A stretch of DNA of 64,000 bases from Pseudomonadota bacterium (GCA_018261905.1 JAGTRU010000011.1:1-64000), one strand, 5' to 3'; counted from the first letter of the stretch, positions 47,942-57,980 are shown. The notes: generated by a model not told the origin, from the sequence alone. Program-made: numbers and translations.

Positions 47942-48442
47942 ATGAACGAACTTGAAAATCTTTCCCGGCGCCTCGGCCAGGCACTCCTTTCCCGCGGTGA
48001 ATGGCTGACCGCTGCCGAGTCCTGCACCGGCGGCTGGCTGGCCCAGTCGGTGACGGCCATTGCCGGCAGTTCCGGCTGGTTCGAGCGGGGTTTCGTGACC
48101 TATTCCAATGCCGCCAAGGTGGATATGCTGGGCGTCCCGGAAACGACGCTGGAACGCCATGGGGCGGTTTCGGAAGCGACGGCCCGGGCCATGGCGCAAG
48201 GGGCGTTGGCGCACAGCCGGGCCGACTGGGCGGTGGCGATTACCGGGATTGCCGGCCCCGCCGGCGGCTCGCCGGAAAAGCCGGTGGGCACGGTGTGCTT
48301 CGCCTGGGCCGGCAAGGAAGCCGGTTGCGAGGCGCAGACCTGTCAGTTTGCCGGCGAGCGGGCGGCCGTCCGTCAGCAGGCGGTGCGGCACGCGCTGCGC
48401 GGCCTGCTCGCCCGCCTGGCGGCCGATCCGCTGCTCGCCTGA
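47942..48442 (+). CDS. pncC: Nicotinamide-nucleotide amidase (CinA C-terminal domain) PncC
   Basis: 166 residues, only the CinA C-terminal domain. LTAAESCTGGWLAQSVTAI near residue 22, GFVTYSNAAKVDMLGV near 50, and AITGIAGPAGGSPEKPVGTV near 101 are signatures. PncC deamidates NMN in the pyridine nucleotide cycle. ATG 47942 lies 129 bases from the divergent rhlE start; a TTAAGAT just upstream may be a -10. Confidence 0.93.
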   Translation: MNELENLSRRLGQALLSRGEWLTAAESCTGGWLAQSVTAIAGSSGWFERGFVTYSNAAKVDMLGVPETTLERHGAVSEATARAMAQGALAHSRADWAVAITGIAGPAGGSPEKPVGTVCFAWAGKEAGCEAQTCQFAGERAAVRQQAVRHALRGLLARLAADPLLA

Positions 48443-48455
48443 GGCCGCCCGGCGC

Positions 48456-51400
48456 TTAGCCGGGGAGCGGTTCGAAGAGGGCGGCCAGGTCGTCGTTGCC
48501 GAATTTGACCTCGACGCCGCGATCTTCCGACAGAATGCCGGCCGCCAGTTCCGCCTTGCGTTCCTGCAGGGCGAGGATCTTTTCCTCGATGCTGCCGCTG
48601 ACGATCAGCTTGTAGACGAACACCGGCTTGTCCTGACCGAGCCGGTGGGCGCGGTCGGTGGCCTGGTTCTCGACGGCCGGATTCCACCACGGATCGTAGT
48701 GGATGACGGTGTCGGCGGCGGTCAGGTTGAGGCCGACGCCGCCGGCCTTCAGACTGATCAGGAAAATCGGCACTTCGCCGTTCTGGAAACACTTGATCGG
48801 CTTTTCTCGGTCGTCGGTATTCCCGGTGAGCAGCGCGTAGGGAATGCCGATTTCGTTCAGTTCGTTCTCGATCAGGGCCAGCATGCTGGTGAATTGCGAG
48901 AAGAGCAGGATGCGCCGGCCTTCGTCCACCAGTTCCGGCAGCATCGCCATCAGCAGGTCGAGCTTGGCCCTTTCCTTGACCTTGGTCGCCGCGGTGGCCT
49001 TGACCAGGCGCGGATCGCAGCAGACCTGGCGCAATTTGAGCAGGGCGTCGAGGATGACGATCTGGCTGCGGGCGAAGCCCTTGCTGGCGATTTCGTCGCG
49101 CACCTTGGCGTCCATCGCGGCGCGTACCGTTTCGTACAGGTCGCGCTGGCTGCCTTCGAGTTCGACACTGCGGATGATGATGGTCTTGGGCGGCAGTTCC
49201 TGGGCGACGTCTTCCTTCTTGCGGCGCAGGATGAAGGGCCGGATGCGGCGGGCCAGCAGGTTGCGGCGCTGGGCGTCGCCGAGCTTTTCGATCGGCGTCC
49301 GCCAGTGCTTGGTGAATTGCTTGCTGGTGCCGAGGAAGCCGGGCAGCAGGAAGTCGAACTGGCTCCACAGCTCGCCGAGGTGGTTTTCGAGCGGCGTGCC
49401 GGTCAGGCACAGGCGATGCCGGGCGTCGATCTTGCGCACCGCTTCGGCGCTCTGGCTCTGGGCGTTCTTCACCGTCTGCGCCTCGTCGAGGATGAGCAGA
49501 TGGTAGCTGTGCTGCATCAGCTCCTCGGCATCGCGCCAGAGCAGCGGGTAGGTGGTCAGGATGACGTCGTGTTCGGCGATTTCGCCGAACCGGCTCTTGC
49601 GTTCCGGGCCATGCAGCGAGAGCACCTTGAGGGCAGGGGCGAAGCGTGCCGCCTCGTTTTTCCAGTTGAAGATCAAGGAAGTCGGGAGGACGATCAGTGA
49701 CGGCTTGTCGAGGCGCCCGCCTTCTTTCTCGAGCAGCAGATGAGCCAGGGTCTGGGCCGTTTTGCCGAGGCCCATGTCGTCGGCCAGGATGCCGGAAAGA
49801 TTCTGCTCGCGCAGGAATTGCAGCCAGGCCAGGCCTTCCTTCTGGTAGGGACGGAGTTCGAGACCGAGGCCGGCCGGCGGTGCGATATCGACGATGCCCT
49901 GGGCGGCGCGCAGCTTGTCGGCCAGGGCCAGGACGTCGCTCTGACCATGGAACTGCCAGCGGCTGGTGTCGTTCAGTTCGGCCAGGCGCGGTGCATCGAA
50001 GCGCGACAGGCGCAGGGTTTCGCCGCCGGAAAAACCGTCGAAGAGGTCGATCAGCGTCGCCGCCAGCGGTTTGATGCGGCCGGCCGGAACGCGCAGGCGC
50101 TTGCCGTTGGCGGTCTGCAACTCGACCGGCTCATCATCGGGAATGAAGGCCAGTTGCAGGGCTTCCAGCCAGCGCGCGTCGCGCCGGAAAAGGCCGGCCA
50201 GCAGCGGCGCCAGCGGCAGGCGCTGGCCCTCGACGATGATCCCCATGTCGAGGTCGAACCAGCCATGGTCGGATTCGACCAGATTGGCTTCCCAGCCATC
50301 GACATCGAGCACGTGATGGCGGAAATCTTCGGGAAATTCGATTTGCCAGCCGGCCGCTTTCAGGCGGTCGATGCCCTCCTGCATGAAGGCCGTCCACTCG
50401 TCTTCGTCGCCCAGGCCAAGGACGCCTTCCGGCGGGCTGCCGAAGGTGTACAGCGTGTGCCCGGGAATCTTTTCCAGGCCACTGCCGACCAGTGCCTTGA
50501 GGGCAGCGGTTTCGGCCTCCGGGCGGCGCTTCAGGCGGACCGTTTCGCCTTCCGGCAAGGTGATGAATTCGCGGCGCTCGTCGGGCCGGATATCGGCGTC
50601 GGCATAGCGAAAAATGATCCGGGCGATGTCGAAGGGGCCGCCGGCCAGGCTTTGGGCGTAGCCGCGCCAGGCCCGATAGCCGTGGGTGTGGATGGTGTCG
50701 AGCTGCAGGATGGCCTGCAACGGCGCATCGATCAGGCGCAGGCGGGCGCTGGCATCTTCGGCCGGCGGCGGCAATTCGGGGGCGAGTTCGGAGAGCGCTT
50801 CGGCAACCAGCGCGGCTTCCTTGGCGGAGAGCGGCGGCAGGGTGAACAGGCGATTGACCATGGCCGGGTTGCCGGTCACTTCGAGCGGACCGATTTCCCC
50901 GCCATCGCTATCGAGATACCAGGGCGGATCGACCGGCACCACCATCTCGGCGGCCGGTTCCGGCTTCAGGTAGGGGCGCTGGAAACCGGCGGCGTCGATC
51001 AGCCAGCCGATGCCGGCCGGCCGGGTTGGGCCGAGGTGCAGGGGCAGGCCGAGGTCGTCCTCGGGATAGAGGCGGTTGCTGGCCGCCATGCGCTGCAGCG
51101 CTTCGGCGCCGTGCTTGGGGCCGAGGGCGAAGGCGCGCAGGCCGCTTTCGTGGCCGCGATCGGCCCAGATCAGGCGCAGGATGCCGAGGTCTTCCTCGTT
51201 GATGAATTGCGGCGGGGTGACCAGGGCGCGGTCGATTTTCCACCACTCCTCGGCGCTTTCCGGGAATTTTCCCTTGCGGATTTCGACCCCGAAATGACGC
51301 CGGTCGGCCGTCCATTTCAGGATGTAGTAGATCTGCTGGCGGGCGCCGGATGGTCGGGCTTTCTTCTTGGCGACGGCGACCGAGGCGCGGCGCAGGTCCT

Positions 51401-51734
51401 CGACCCAGGAGAGGATGCTGGGGCTGCCCCGTTCGACCGGGTTGCGTTCCTCGATGGCCTTGAGGAGGATGGCGGCGACATGTTTGCAATCGACGCCGGC
51501 CGGGCAGGTGCAGCCGCTGATCAGCGACACGCTGCCATCCTTGTGCTGGACCAGGCGGGCAATCGAGGTGTAGGGCTTGCGGGCCGAGCCGGGAACGACG
51601 GCCCGGATGCGCTCGCTTTCGACATCGAGATCCTGTACCAGGTCGACGTAGGGGCGGGCTTTGGTAATTTCGTCTTCGCCGAGCCAGGCGGCGATATCCT
51701 CTTCGGTGAAGCTATCCAGTGTTGCCATGGTCAT
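48456..51734 (-). CDS. SWIM zinc-finger SNF2-family helicase/ATPase
   Basis: 1092 residues. An N-terminal SWIM finger CTCPAGVDCKH (CxCx5CxH) is near residue 78, followed by a long region unique to bacterial SNF2 proteins (about 100-610). The SNF2 core has LADDMGLGKTAQTLAHLL near 652 (Walker A), LLILDEAQTVKN near 745 (DEAQ), LTGTPLENHLGELWSQFDFL near 775, and a C-lobe with FSQFTSMLALIE near 945 and DPWWNPAVENQATDRAHRLG near 1025. Bacterial members resemble Swi2/Snf2 remodellers and may act on RNA polymerase or DNA repair; role not established. It lies 6 bases after ubiB. Confidence 0.9.
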   Translation of the reverse strand: MTMATLDSFTEEDIAAWLGEDEITKARPYVDLVQDLDVESERIRAVVPGSARKPYTSIARLVQHKDGSVSLISGCTCPAGVDCKHVAAILLKAIEERNPVERGSPSILSWVEDLRRASVAVAKKKARPSGARQQIYYILKWTADRRHFGVEIRKGKFPESAEEWWKIDRALVTPPQFINEEDLGILRLIWADRGHESGLRAFALGPKHGAEALQRMAASNRLYPEDDLGLPLHLGPTRPAGIGWLIDAAGFQRPYLKPEPAAEMVVPVDPPWYLDSDGGEIGPLEVTGNPAMVNRLFTLPPLSAKEAALVAEALSELAPELPPPAEDASARLRLIDAPLQAILQLDTIHTHGYRAWRGYAQSLAGGPFDIARIIFRYADADIRPDERREFITLPEGETVRLKRRPEAETAALKALVGSGLEKIPGHTLYTFGSPPEGVLGLGDEDEWTAFMQEGIDRLKAAGWQIEFPEDFRHHVLDVDGWEANLVESDHGWFDLDMGIIVEGQRLPLAPLLAGLFRRDARWLEALQLAFIPDDEPVELQTANGKRLRVPAGRIKPLAATLIDLFDGFSGGETLRLSRFDAPRLAELNDTSRWQFHGQSDVLALADKLRAAQGIVDIAPPAGLGLELRPYQKEGLAWLQFLREQNLSGILADDMGLGKTAQTLAHLLLEKEGGRLDKPSLIVLPTSLIFNWKNEAARFAPALKVLSLHGPERKSRFGEIAEHDVILTTYPLLWRDAEELMQHSYHLLILDEAQTVKNAQSQSAEAVRKIDARHRLCLTGTPLENHLGELWSQFDFLLPGFLGTSKQFTKHWRTPIEKLGDAQRRNLLARRIRPFILRRKKEDVAQELPPKTIIIRSVELEGSQRDLYETVRAAMDAKVRDEIASKGFARSQIVILDALLKLRQVCCDPRLVKATAATKVKERAKLDLLMAMLPELVDEGRRILLFSQFTSMLALIENELNEIGIPYALLTGNTDDREKPIKCFQNGEVPIFLISLKAGGVGLNLTAADTVIHYDPWWNPAVENQATDRAHRLGQDKPVFVYKLIVSGSIEEKILALQERKAELAAGILSEDRGVEVKFGNDDLAALFEPLPG

Positions 51735-51740
51735 TCGGGG

Positions 51741-53261
51741 TTAGTGCAGCAAGGCAGCGATAAGGCCGGCCAGCAACAGGGCAATGATGGCCAGCCAGCG
51801 GTTCTGCCGCTGCTGGGCGATGACCAGTTGGGCAAGCTGCGGTTGCAGGTCGGCCTTGGCCGGCTGGGCTAGCGCCTGGTGCACCAGGCGCGGCAGTTGC
51901 GGCAAGGTTCTGGCCAGATACGGCGCTTCCTGCTTGAGGGTCTTGAGCAGGCCGCGCCAGCCGATTTGTTCGCTCATCCAGCGCTCGAGGAAAGGCTTGG
52001 CGGTCTTCCATAGGTCGAGTTCGGGGTCGAGCTGGCGGCCGAGGCCTTCGATGTTGAGCAGGGTTTTCTGCAGCATCACCAGTTGCGGCTGGATTTCGAC
52101 ATTGAAGCGGCGCGAGGTCTGGAACAGCCGGAGCAAAATTTTCCCGAAGGAAATATCCTTCAGCGGGCGGTCGAAAATCGGTTCGCAGACGGCGCGGATG
52201 GCGGCCTCGAATTCATCGACGCGGGTGTCCTTCGGCGCCCAGCCCGATTCGATGTGGGCTTCGGCGACGCGCTTGTAGTCGCGGCGGAAAAAGGCGAGGA
52301 AATTCTGCGCCAGGTAATTCTTGTCGGAATCGGTCAGGGTACCGACGATGCCGAAATCGAGGGCGATGTAGCGGCCGTCGGGGGCGACGAAGATGTTGCC
52401 GGGATGCATGTCGGCGTGAAAGAAGCCGTCGCGGAAGACCTGGGTGAAGAAAATTTCGACGCCGGCTGCCGAGAGCTTGGAAAGGTCAATGCCATCGGCC
52501 CGCAGCTTGTCGATCTGCGAAATCGGCGTGCCGTGCATGCGTTCCATGACCATCACCGTCGAGGTACAGAAATCCCAGTAAACCTCGGGTACGACGAGCA
52601 GTTTGGAATCGACGAAATTGCGCCGCAATTGCGACGCGTTGGCCGCTTCGCGCATGAGATCCAGTTCGTCGCGCAGGTATTTGGCGAACTCGGCAACCAC
52701 TTCCCGAGGTTTCAGGCGCTTGCCGTCGGCCCACAGGGTTTCGAGCAAGAGCGCGAAATTGTCCATCAGGGCCAGGTCGTGCTCGATCACCGAGAGCATG
52801 TTGGGGCGCAGGATCTTGACCGCCACCTCGTGGCCGCCGTCTTCCTCGCGCAGGCGGGCAAAGTGCACCTGGGCGATCGAGGCCGAGGCCACCGGGGTCG
52901 GGTCGAATTCGGCAAAAACCTCGCTGGCCGGGCGGCCGTAGGCCTTTTCGACTTCTGCCAGGGCGAGGTGCGAAGCGAAGGGCGGCACACGGTCCTGCAA
53001 TTTGGCCAGTTCGTCGGCGATGTCCGGCGGCATCAGGTCGCGGCGGGTCGAGAGCACCTGGCCGAACTTGACGAAAATCGGGCCCAGGGCTTCGAGGGCC
53101 AGGCGCAGGCGTTCGGCACCGGGGGCCGAAAGGTCGCGCCAGAACTGCAGGGCGTTGGCCAGGCGGACCAGGCGACCGCTCGGCTCGTGCTGGAGCACCA
53201 TTTCATCCAGGCCGAAACGGCTGGCCACGGAAGCGATTTTGAGCAGGCGGAGGAGACGCAT
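51741..53261 (-). CDS. ubiB: UbiB, ubiquinone biosynthesis kinase-like protein
   Basis: 506 residues. Atypical kinase/ATPase of the ADCK family needed for ubiquinone synthesis, inner-membrane associated. KxGQ motif [19 protein letters not shown] near residue 60, Ala-rich loop [11 protein letters not shown] near 125, catalytic [15 protein letters not shown] near 277 and DFGIVG near 301. One or two C-terminal hydrophobic segments (about 488-504). ATG 53261 preferred over TTG 53273, which would add only four residues. The SNF2 gene follows after 6 bases. Confidence 0.93.
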   Translation of the reverse strand: MRLLRLLKIASVASRFGLDEMVLQHEPSGRLVRLANALQFWRDLSAPGAERLRLALEALGPIFVKFGQVLSTRRDLMPPDIADELAKLQDRVPPFASHLALAEVEKAYGRPASEVFAEFDPTPVASASIAQVHFARLREEDGGHEVAVKILRPNMLSVIEHDLALMDNFALLLETLWADGKRLKPREVVAEFAKYLRDELDLMREAANASQLRRNFVDSKLLVVPEVYWDFCTSTVMVMERMHGTPISQIDKLRADGIDLSKLSAAGVEIFFTQVFRDGFFHADMHPGNIFVAPDGRYIALDFGIVGTLTDSDKNYLAQNFLAFFRRDYKRVAEAHIESGWAPKDTRVDEFEAAIRAVCEPIFDRPLKDISFGKILLRLFQTSRRFNVEIQPQLVMLQKTLLNIEGLGRQLDPELDLWKTAKPFLERWMSEQIGWRGLLKTLKQEAPYLARTLPQLPRLVHQALAQPAKADLQPQLAQLVIAQQRQNRWLAIIALLLAGLIAALLH

Positions 53262-53481
53262 GGCGGCAGGCAATGCCGGACAGGCCGGGCAACGGGGCTA
53301 AACGAGTATGTTAACACGCGGTCGTCGGTTATGGCCCGGCGTTTTGCGTCTTGGGCGATATCCGGCGCAGGCCCCGGTGGTGCGGCAACGATCCCGCCGG
53401 GGCGGCGCCGTCTTGGAGTAAACTGCGGTCATTGAGCCACTGACCGCGGTGTCTTGTTTGCCGGGAAATAGTTGAATACCC
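53262..53481. other. Divergent spacer between ubiB and the diguanylate cyclase gene
   Basis: 220 bases with no gene. GCGGTCA (53425-53431) and TGACCGC (53441-53447) form a perfect inverted repeat around a 9-base centre, 34 bases before the diguanylate cyclase start; it could be an operator or a leader hairpin. Confidence 0.4.
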
Positions 53482-54996
53482 ATGAGTGAAGCCAAGCATC
53501 CTTCCAATATCGCCCGGGAAGCCCTCAAGCGTCTGGCCGTTCGCCATTTGGCGCCGACCCCGGCCAATTACCAGGCCTGTTACAACGAAATCGCCGAGCT
53601 GCCCAATGCGGCCCCCTTTCCCGATCAGGCGCTGCGTCAGATCGCGATCGGACTGAAGGCGAAGAACGGGCGGCAGGAAAAAGAGTTGGTTCTACTCGAT
53701 GCCGCGATCGGGCGGCGCAGTTGGCTCGGAGTCCAGGAGTCGCTGCAGGCTTTTATCGGGGCGGCTGGGGTGGCCGTCGAGGCTCCGCCGGTCGTTACCA
53801 TCGCCTTGCCGCACGAACTGGCGGTCAAGTTGGCGCATTTCGTTGAATCCATCCTGCCGGCACTCGGCGACGACAACGAACGGGTGACCGCGTTGTCTGG
53901 CGAGTTGGTGCAGGCCTTGCGCCAGCCGACGGTCGATCTGTCGCTGGTGCATGGCCGGCTCGCGCAGTTGACGCACCAAGTGCTGTTCGCTGCCGAAGAA
54001 CAGGTCGAAATCAAGGGGGCGCTGCTCAAGCTGCTGCATCTGATCATCGAAAATATCGGCGAACTGAGCCTCGATGATAGCTGGCTCAAGGGCCAGGTCG
54101 ACGGTTTGCTGGCCGTGGTCGCGCCGCCGCTGACCTTGCGCCATCTCGACGAGATGGAGCGCCGCCTGCGTGATGTCATGCTCAAGCAGCACGAGGCGAA
54201 AAGTCGCTCCCTCGAAGCGCAGGCCGAGATGCGCCAGATGCTGGGGGCCTTCATCGAACGTCTGGCCATGATGAACGAGTCGAGTGCCAGCTTCCAGAGC
54301 AAGATCGAAAACAGCGCCCGGCAGATCGAAAATGTGCAAAGGGTGGAGGATCTGGCGCCGCTGCTCAAAGATGTTATCGCCGCCACCCGGACCATGGCCG
54401 AGGAGTCCTCGGCCTCCCGCGAACAGTTGAAAACCCTGCAGGACAAGGTGCTGGCTACCGAAGCCGAGCTTGTCCAGTTGCATCGCGAACTCGATAGCGC
54501 CAGCGCCCTGGCCCGTCATGATCCGCTGACCGATACGCTCAATCGCAAGGGCCTGGACGAGGCGCTGGCCCGCGAAGTGGCGAGCATGCAGCGCAAGGGG
54601 ACACCCCTGTCGCTGTGTCTGCTGGATATCGACAATTTCAAGAAACTCAATGATCGTCTCGGCCACGACGTCGGGGATAGCGCCCTGATCCATCTCGCCA
54701 GTGTCGCCCGGCGTTGCATGCGGCCGACCGATACCCTGGCCCGTTACGGCGGCGAGGAGTTCGTCATCCTGATGCCCGATACCGAGCTCGAGCAAGGGGT
54801 CGAGGCCATGGTCCGGCTGCAGCGCGAACTGACCAAGGCTTTTTTCCTGGCCGGCAAGGACAAGGTCCTGATAACTTTCAGCGCCGGCGTCGCCCAGTTG
54901 GCGACCGGGGAGCCCGGGGGCGGTGCCATCAAGCGGGCCGATCAGGCGATGTACCTGGCCAAGCGGGCCGGCAAGAACCGCGTCATGGCGGGTTGA
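53482..54996 (+). CDS. Diguanylate cyclase (GGDEF domain)
   Basis: 504 residues. The N-terminal 330 residues are cytoplasmic and helical with coiled coil (about 230-340) and no membrane segment or known sensor that I can name. The C-terminal GGDEF domain has DPLTDTLNRKGLDEAL near 347, LLDIDNFKKLNDRLGHDVGD near 380 and the active site GGEEF at about 423. An intact inhibitory site RPTD sits exactly five residues before it, so product feedback is expected. c-di-GMP made here could feed pilus or biofilm control, an inference from the neighbourhood. Confidence 0.93.
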   Translation: MSEAKHPSNIAREALKRLAVRHLAPTPANYQACYNEIAELPNAAPFPDQALRQIAIGLKAKNGRQEKELVLLDAAIGRRSWLGVQESLQAFIGAAGVAVEAPPVVTIALPHELAVKLAHFVESILPALGDDNERVTALSGELVQALRQPTVDLSLVHGRLAQLTHQVLFAAEEQVEIKGALLKLLHLIIENIGELSLDDSWLKGQVDGLLAVVAPPLTLRHLDEMERRLRDVMLKQHEAKSRSLEAQAEMRQMLGAFIERLAMMNESSASFQSKIENSARQIENVQRVEDLAPLLKDVIAATRTMAEESSASREQLKTLQDKVLATEAELVQLHRELDSASALARHDPLTDTLNRKGLDEALAREVASMQRKGTPLSLCLLDIDNFKKLNDRLGHDVGDSALIHLASVARRCMRPTDTLARYGGEEFVILMPDTELEQGVEAMVRLQRELTKAFFLAGKDKVLITFSAGVAQLATGEPGGGAIKRADQAMYLAKRAGKNRVMAG

Positions 54997-55009
54997 GGGC
55001 GTCGGCCGG

Positions 55010-55519
55010 GTGCCCTTGTGTCATGGTTTTCCGCCGGTGGCCGGGCCGCGGGCGCGCTGCCTGATTCTTGGCAGCATGCCGGGGCGGGCTTCGCTGCAGG
55101 CCGATCAATACTATGCCCACGAGCGCAACGCCTTTTGGCGCATCATGGGCGAGCTGTTCGGTGCCGGCCCCGATCAGTCCTATGCGCAACGCCTGGCTAC
55201 CCTGCAGGCGGCCGGCATCGCCCTCTGGGACGTGATCGCCGCCTGCGAACGGGCGGGCAGTCTGGATGCCGATATTGTCGGTGCCTCGGTGCGGGCCAAT
55301 GATTTCGCGGCTTTCCTGCGGCAGCAGCCGGAAATTCGCCGGGTGTTCTTTAACGGCGCCGCGGCTGAGGCCGCCTTCCGCCGTTACGTGCTCCCCGGTC
55401 TGGCCGGACGCCCCTTGCTGTTGCAGCGCCTGCCGTCGACCAGCCCGGCCCATGCGGCGCGCAGTTATGGCGAAAAGCTCGCCGCCTGGTCGGTACTTGT
55501 CAGCGCGGCAAATATGTAG
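55010..55519 (+). CDS. DNA-deoxyinosine/uracil glycosylase (UDG superfamily, family 6 type)
   Basis: 169 residues. Starts with the UDG-superfamily motif CLILGSMPGRASLQADQYYA near residue 18, then YAHERNAFWRIMGELFG, LWDVIAACERAGSLDADI near 67, FFNGAAAEAAFRRYV near 105 and LPSTSPAHA near 138. This matches the hypoxanthine-DNA glycosylase subgroup, which removes deaminated adenine from DNA. No ATG precedes the domain; GTG 55010 is my choice, TTG 55016 the alternative. It begins 13 bases after the diguanylate cyclase stop. Confidence 0.8.
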   Translation: MPLCHGFPPVAGPRARCLILGSMPGRASLQADQYYAHERNAFWRIMGELFGAGPDQSYAQRLATLQAAGIALWDVIAACERAGSLDADIVGASVRANDFAAFLRQQPEIRRVFFNGAAAEAAFRRYVLPGLAGRPLLLQRLPSTSPAHAARSYGEKLAAWSVLVSAANM

Positions 55520-55531
55520 GCCGGGGCAGCG

Positions 55532-55537
55532 TATAAT
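55532..55537 (+). promoter_or_regulatory. TATAAT -10 element for argS
   Basis: A perfect TATAAT 29 bases before ATG 55567, giving an expected leader of about 23 bases. No strong -35 hexamer is seen. Confidence 0.4.
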
Positions 55538-55566
55538 CGCGCTTTTGCTTTTTTAGCTACAAATCA

Positions 55567-57330
55567 ATGGCCCACGACGTCAAATCCCGGCTCGCTGCCC
55601 TGTTGCAACAGGCGCTGGCTAGCGTTGCCCCGAGCGCAACCGAAACCCCGATTCACCTCGAACGCCCGCGCGATCCGACGCACGGCGATTTTGCGACCAA
55701 TCTGGCGATGCAACTGGCCAAGGCGCTGAAGAAGAATCCGCGCGAAATCGCCCAGCAACTGGTCAACGAGCTGCCGCCTTCCGGGTTGGTGATCAAGGCC
55801 GACGTAGCCGGGGCCGGTTTCATCAATTTCACGCTCGATGCCGGAACCAAGACCGAGGCCGTCAAGCTGGTCCTCATCGAGGGCGAGGATTTCGGCCGTT
55901 CGACCCAGGGCGGCGAGAAAAAAGTGCAGGTCGAATTTGTCTCGGCCAACCCGACCGGGCCGCTCCACGTCGGGCATGGCCGCGGCGCCGCCTACGGCGC
56001 TTCCTTGTCGAATCTGCTGAGCTTTGCCGGCTGGGATGTCACCCGCGAGTATTACGTCAATGACGCCGGCCGGCAGATGGATATCCTCGGCTTGTCGACC
56101 TGGCTGCGCTATCTCGACCAGCATGGCATCGCCGTGCCCTTCCTGCCCAATGCCTATCAGGGCGACTATGTGCGCGAGATGGCGAAGCAGATGACGGTTG
56201 CCCATGGCGCCAAGTTCGTTCGCCAGGCGGCCGACGTGCTGGCTGGCACGCCGGGCCTGCCCGAGGCCGAGCGGGCCGACGACGAGGCCAAGCGCCAGCG
56301 CGACCTGCATCTCGATGCGCTGATCGCCCGGGCCAAGGAACTGCTGGGCGCCGACTGGACCTATGTCCATCAGCACGCGCTGTCCGAACAACTGGCCGAT
56401 TGCCGCGACGACCTGGAAGAATTCGGTGTGCATTTCGACGTCTGGTTCTCCGAGCAGGCGCTGTTCGATACCGGCCTGGTCGCCCGCTGCGTCGATCTGC
56501 TGGAAAAGAAGGGCCATCTCTACGTACAGAACGGCGCCCGCTGGTTCAAGTCGACCACTTTCGGCGATGAGAAGGATCGCGTCGTGCAGCGCGAGAATGG
56601 TCTGTACACCTATTTCGCCTCCGATATCGCCTACCACCTGAACAAGTTCGAGCGCGGTTTCGACAAGGTCATCAATATCTGGGGCGCCGACCACCACGGC
56701 TACATTTCCCGCGTTACCGGCGCCATCACGGCCCTTGATCTCGATCCCGCCAAGCTGCAGGTCGCCCTCGTCCAGTTCGCCGTGCTTTACCGCAACGGCC
56801 AGAAGGCCTCGATGTCCACGCGTTCCGGCGAATTCGTCACGCTGCGCGAACTGCGCGGCGAAGTCGGCAACGATGCCTGCCGCTTCTTCTACGCCCTGCG
56901 CAAGTCCGATCAGCACCTCGATTTCGACCTTGATCTGGCGAAGAGCCAGAGCAACGAAAACCCGGTGTACTACATCCAGTACGCCCATGCCCGCGTCTGC
57001 TCGGTGATCAACCAGTGGGGCGGCGAGCTGGCCGGGCTCGGCGAGGCCGATCTGTCATTGCTCGACAATCCGCGTGAACTGGCCATTGCCAACAAGCTGG
57101 CCGAATTCCGCGAAGTCATCGAGAATGCCTCACGGGAACTGGCGCCGCATTTGATTGCCTTCTACCTGAAGGATCTGGCCGGCGAATTCCACGGCTGGTA
57201 CAACGCCGAGCGCATGTTGGTCGATGCCGTGGCCCTGCGCGATGCCCGCGTCGCGTTGGCCGTCGCCGTTCGTCAGGTGATCCGTAATGGTCTGGCCATT
57301 CTCGGCGTCAGTTGTCCGGAATCGATGTAA
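55567..57330 (+). CDS. argS: Arginyl-tRNA synthetase
   Basis: 587 residues. Class I synthetase. HIGH-type motif PTGPLHVGHGRGA near residue 130, KMSKS equivalent KASMSTRSGEFVTL near 413, DRVVQRENGLYTYFASDIAY near 335 and the C-terminal anticodon-binding DALR domain (about 460-587). Starts at ATG 55567. The SPOR gene follows after 8 bases, so argS, the SPOR gene and dsbA may be co-transcribed. Confidence 0.97.
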   Translation: MAHDVKSRLAALLQQALASVAPSATETPIHLERPRDPTHGDFATNLAMQLAKALKKNPREIAQQLVNELPPSGLVIKADVAGAGFINFTLDAGTKTEAVKLVLIEGEDFGRSTQGGEKKVQVEFVSANPTGPLHVGHGRGAAYGASLSNLLSFAGWDVTREYYVNDAGRQMDILGLSTWLRYLDQHGIAVPFLPNAYQGDYVREMAKQMTVAHGAKFVRQAADVLAGTPGLPEAERADDEAKRQRDLHLDALIARAKELLGADWTYVHQHALSEQLADCRDDLEEFGVHFDVWFSEQALFDTGLVARCVDLLEKKGHLYVQNGARWFKSTTFGDEKDRVVQRENGLYTYFASDIAYHLNKFERGFDKVINIWGADHHGYISRVTGAITALDLDPAKLQVALVQFAVLYRNGQKASMSTRSGEFVTLRELRGEVGNDACRFFYALRKSDQHLDFDLDLAKSQSNENPVYYIQYAHARVCSVINQWGGELAGLGEADLSLLDNPRELAIANKLAEFREVIENASRELAPHLIAFYLKDLAGEFHGWYNAERMLVDAVALRDARVALAVAVRQVIRNGLAILGVSCPESM

Positions 57331-57338
57331 GGAAAGCC

Positions 57339-57977
57339 ATGAGCCGCAATATGAAATCCCGCAAGAACGCACCGGCCCGGAAAAAATCCGGCGGCGGCAC
57401 GCTGGTGGGCATGTTTATCGGCCTCGTCCTCGGTGTCGCGGTGGCCGCCGCCGTTGTCTGGTACATGAACAAGTCGCCGCTGCCATTTGCCAACAAGACC
57501 CAGCCGCCGCGGCCGGAAGCCGTGGCGGCCAATGGCAAGCCAGCCGAGCCGCTGGCACTGCCGGGCAAGCCGGGCGATCCGGTGCCGGAAAAGCGCTTCC
57601 AGTTCTACGATATCCTGCCCGGCAAGACCGATGCCGTGCCGGATAAGGCGGGCAAGCCGGACGCCGGCAAGGACGAAGCGAAGAAGGACGACAAGAAAGA
57701 GGAAAAGAAGGACGACAAGAAGGAAGAGTCGAAAGAGAGCAAGACGCCGCTCTTCCTGCAGGTCGGTTCCTTCAGTACGGCACAGGATGCTGACAACCAG
57801 AAGGCGAAACTGGCGTTTATGGGATTGGAGGCCGTCATTCAGCAGGTAATGATCCAGGACCGGACGCTGTATCGCGTGCGGGTCGGCCCCTACATGAAAA
57901 TTGATGAATTGAACAAAGTCCGGGCCGATCTTGCCAAAGCCGGCATTGAAGCCCAACTCGCCAAAAACAAGGAGTAA
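57339..57977 (+). CDS. SPOR-domain membrane protein
   Basis: 212 residues. Basic N-terminus (KSRKNAPARKK), one membrane segment (about 21-43), a Pro/Gly linker, a highly charged Lys/Asp/Glu tract (about 108-138), and a C-terminal SPOR domain (about 140-212: FLQVGSFSTAQDADNQKAKL, YRVRVGPYMKIDELNKVR). SPOR domains bind denuded peptidoglycan at the septum; FtsN/DedD-like function is inferred. AAGGAAA precedes ATG 57339. Confidence 0.92.
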   Translation: MSRNMKSRKNAPARKKSGGGTLVGMFIGLVLGVAVAAAVVWYMNKSPLPFANKTQPPRPEAVAANGKPAEPLALPGKPGDPVPEKRFQFYDILPGKTDAVPDKAGKPDAGKDEAKKDDKKEEKKDDKKEESKESKTPLFLQVGSFSTAQDADNQKAKLAFMGLEAVIQQVMIQDRTLYRVRVGPYMKIDELNKVRADLAKAGIEAQLAKNKE

Positions 57978-57980
57978 CGC

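Noticed and set aside
48456..51734. Defence island built around the SNF2 helicase
   Set aside because: Neighbours are ubiB and pncC; no nuclease, methylase, or other defence-type partner is present.
49740..51872. 710-residue plus-strand frame opposite the SNF2 gene
   Set aside because: Gln/Asp/Gly-rich antisense shadow with no domains.
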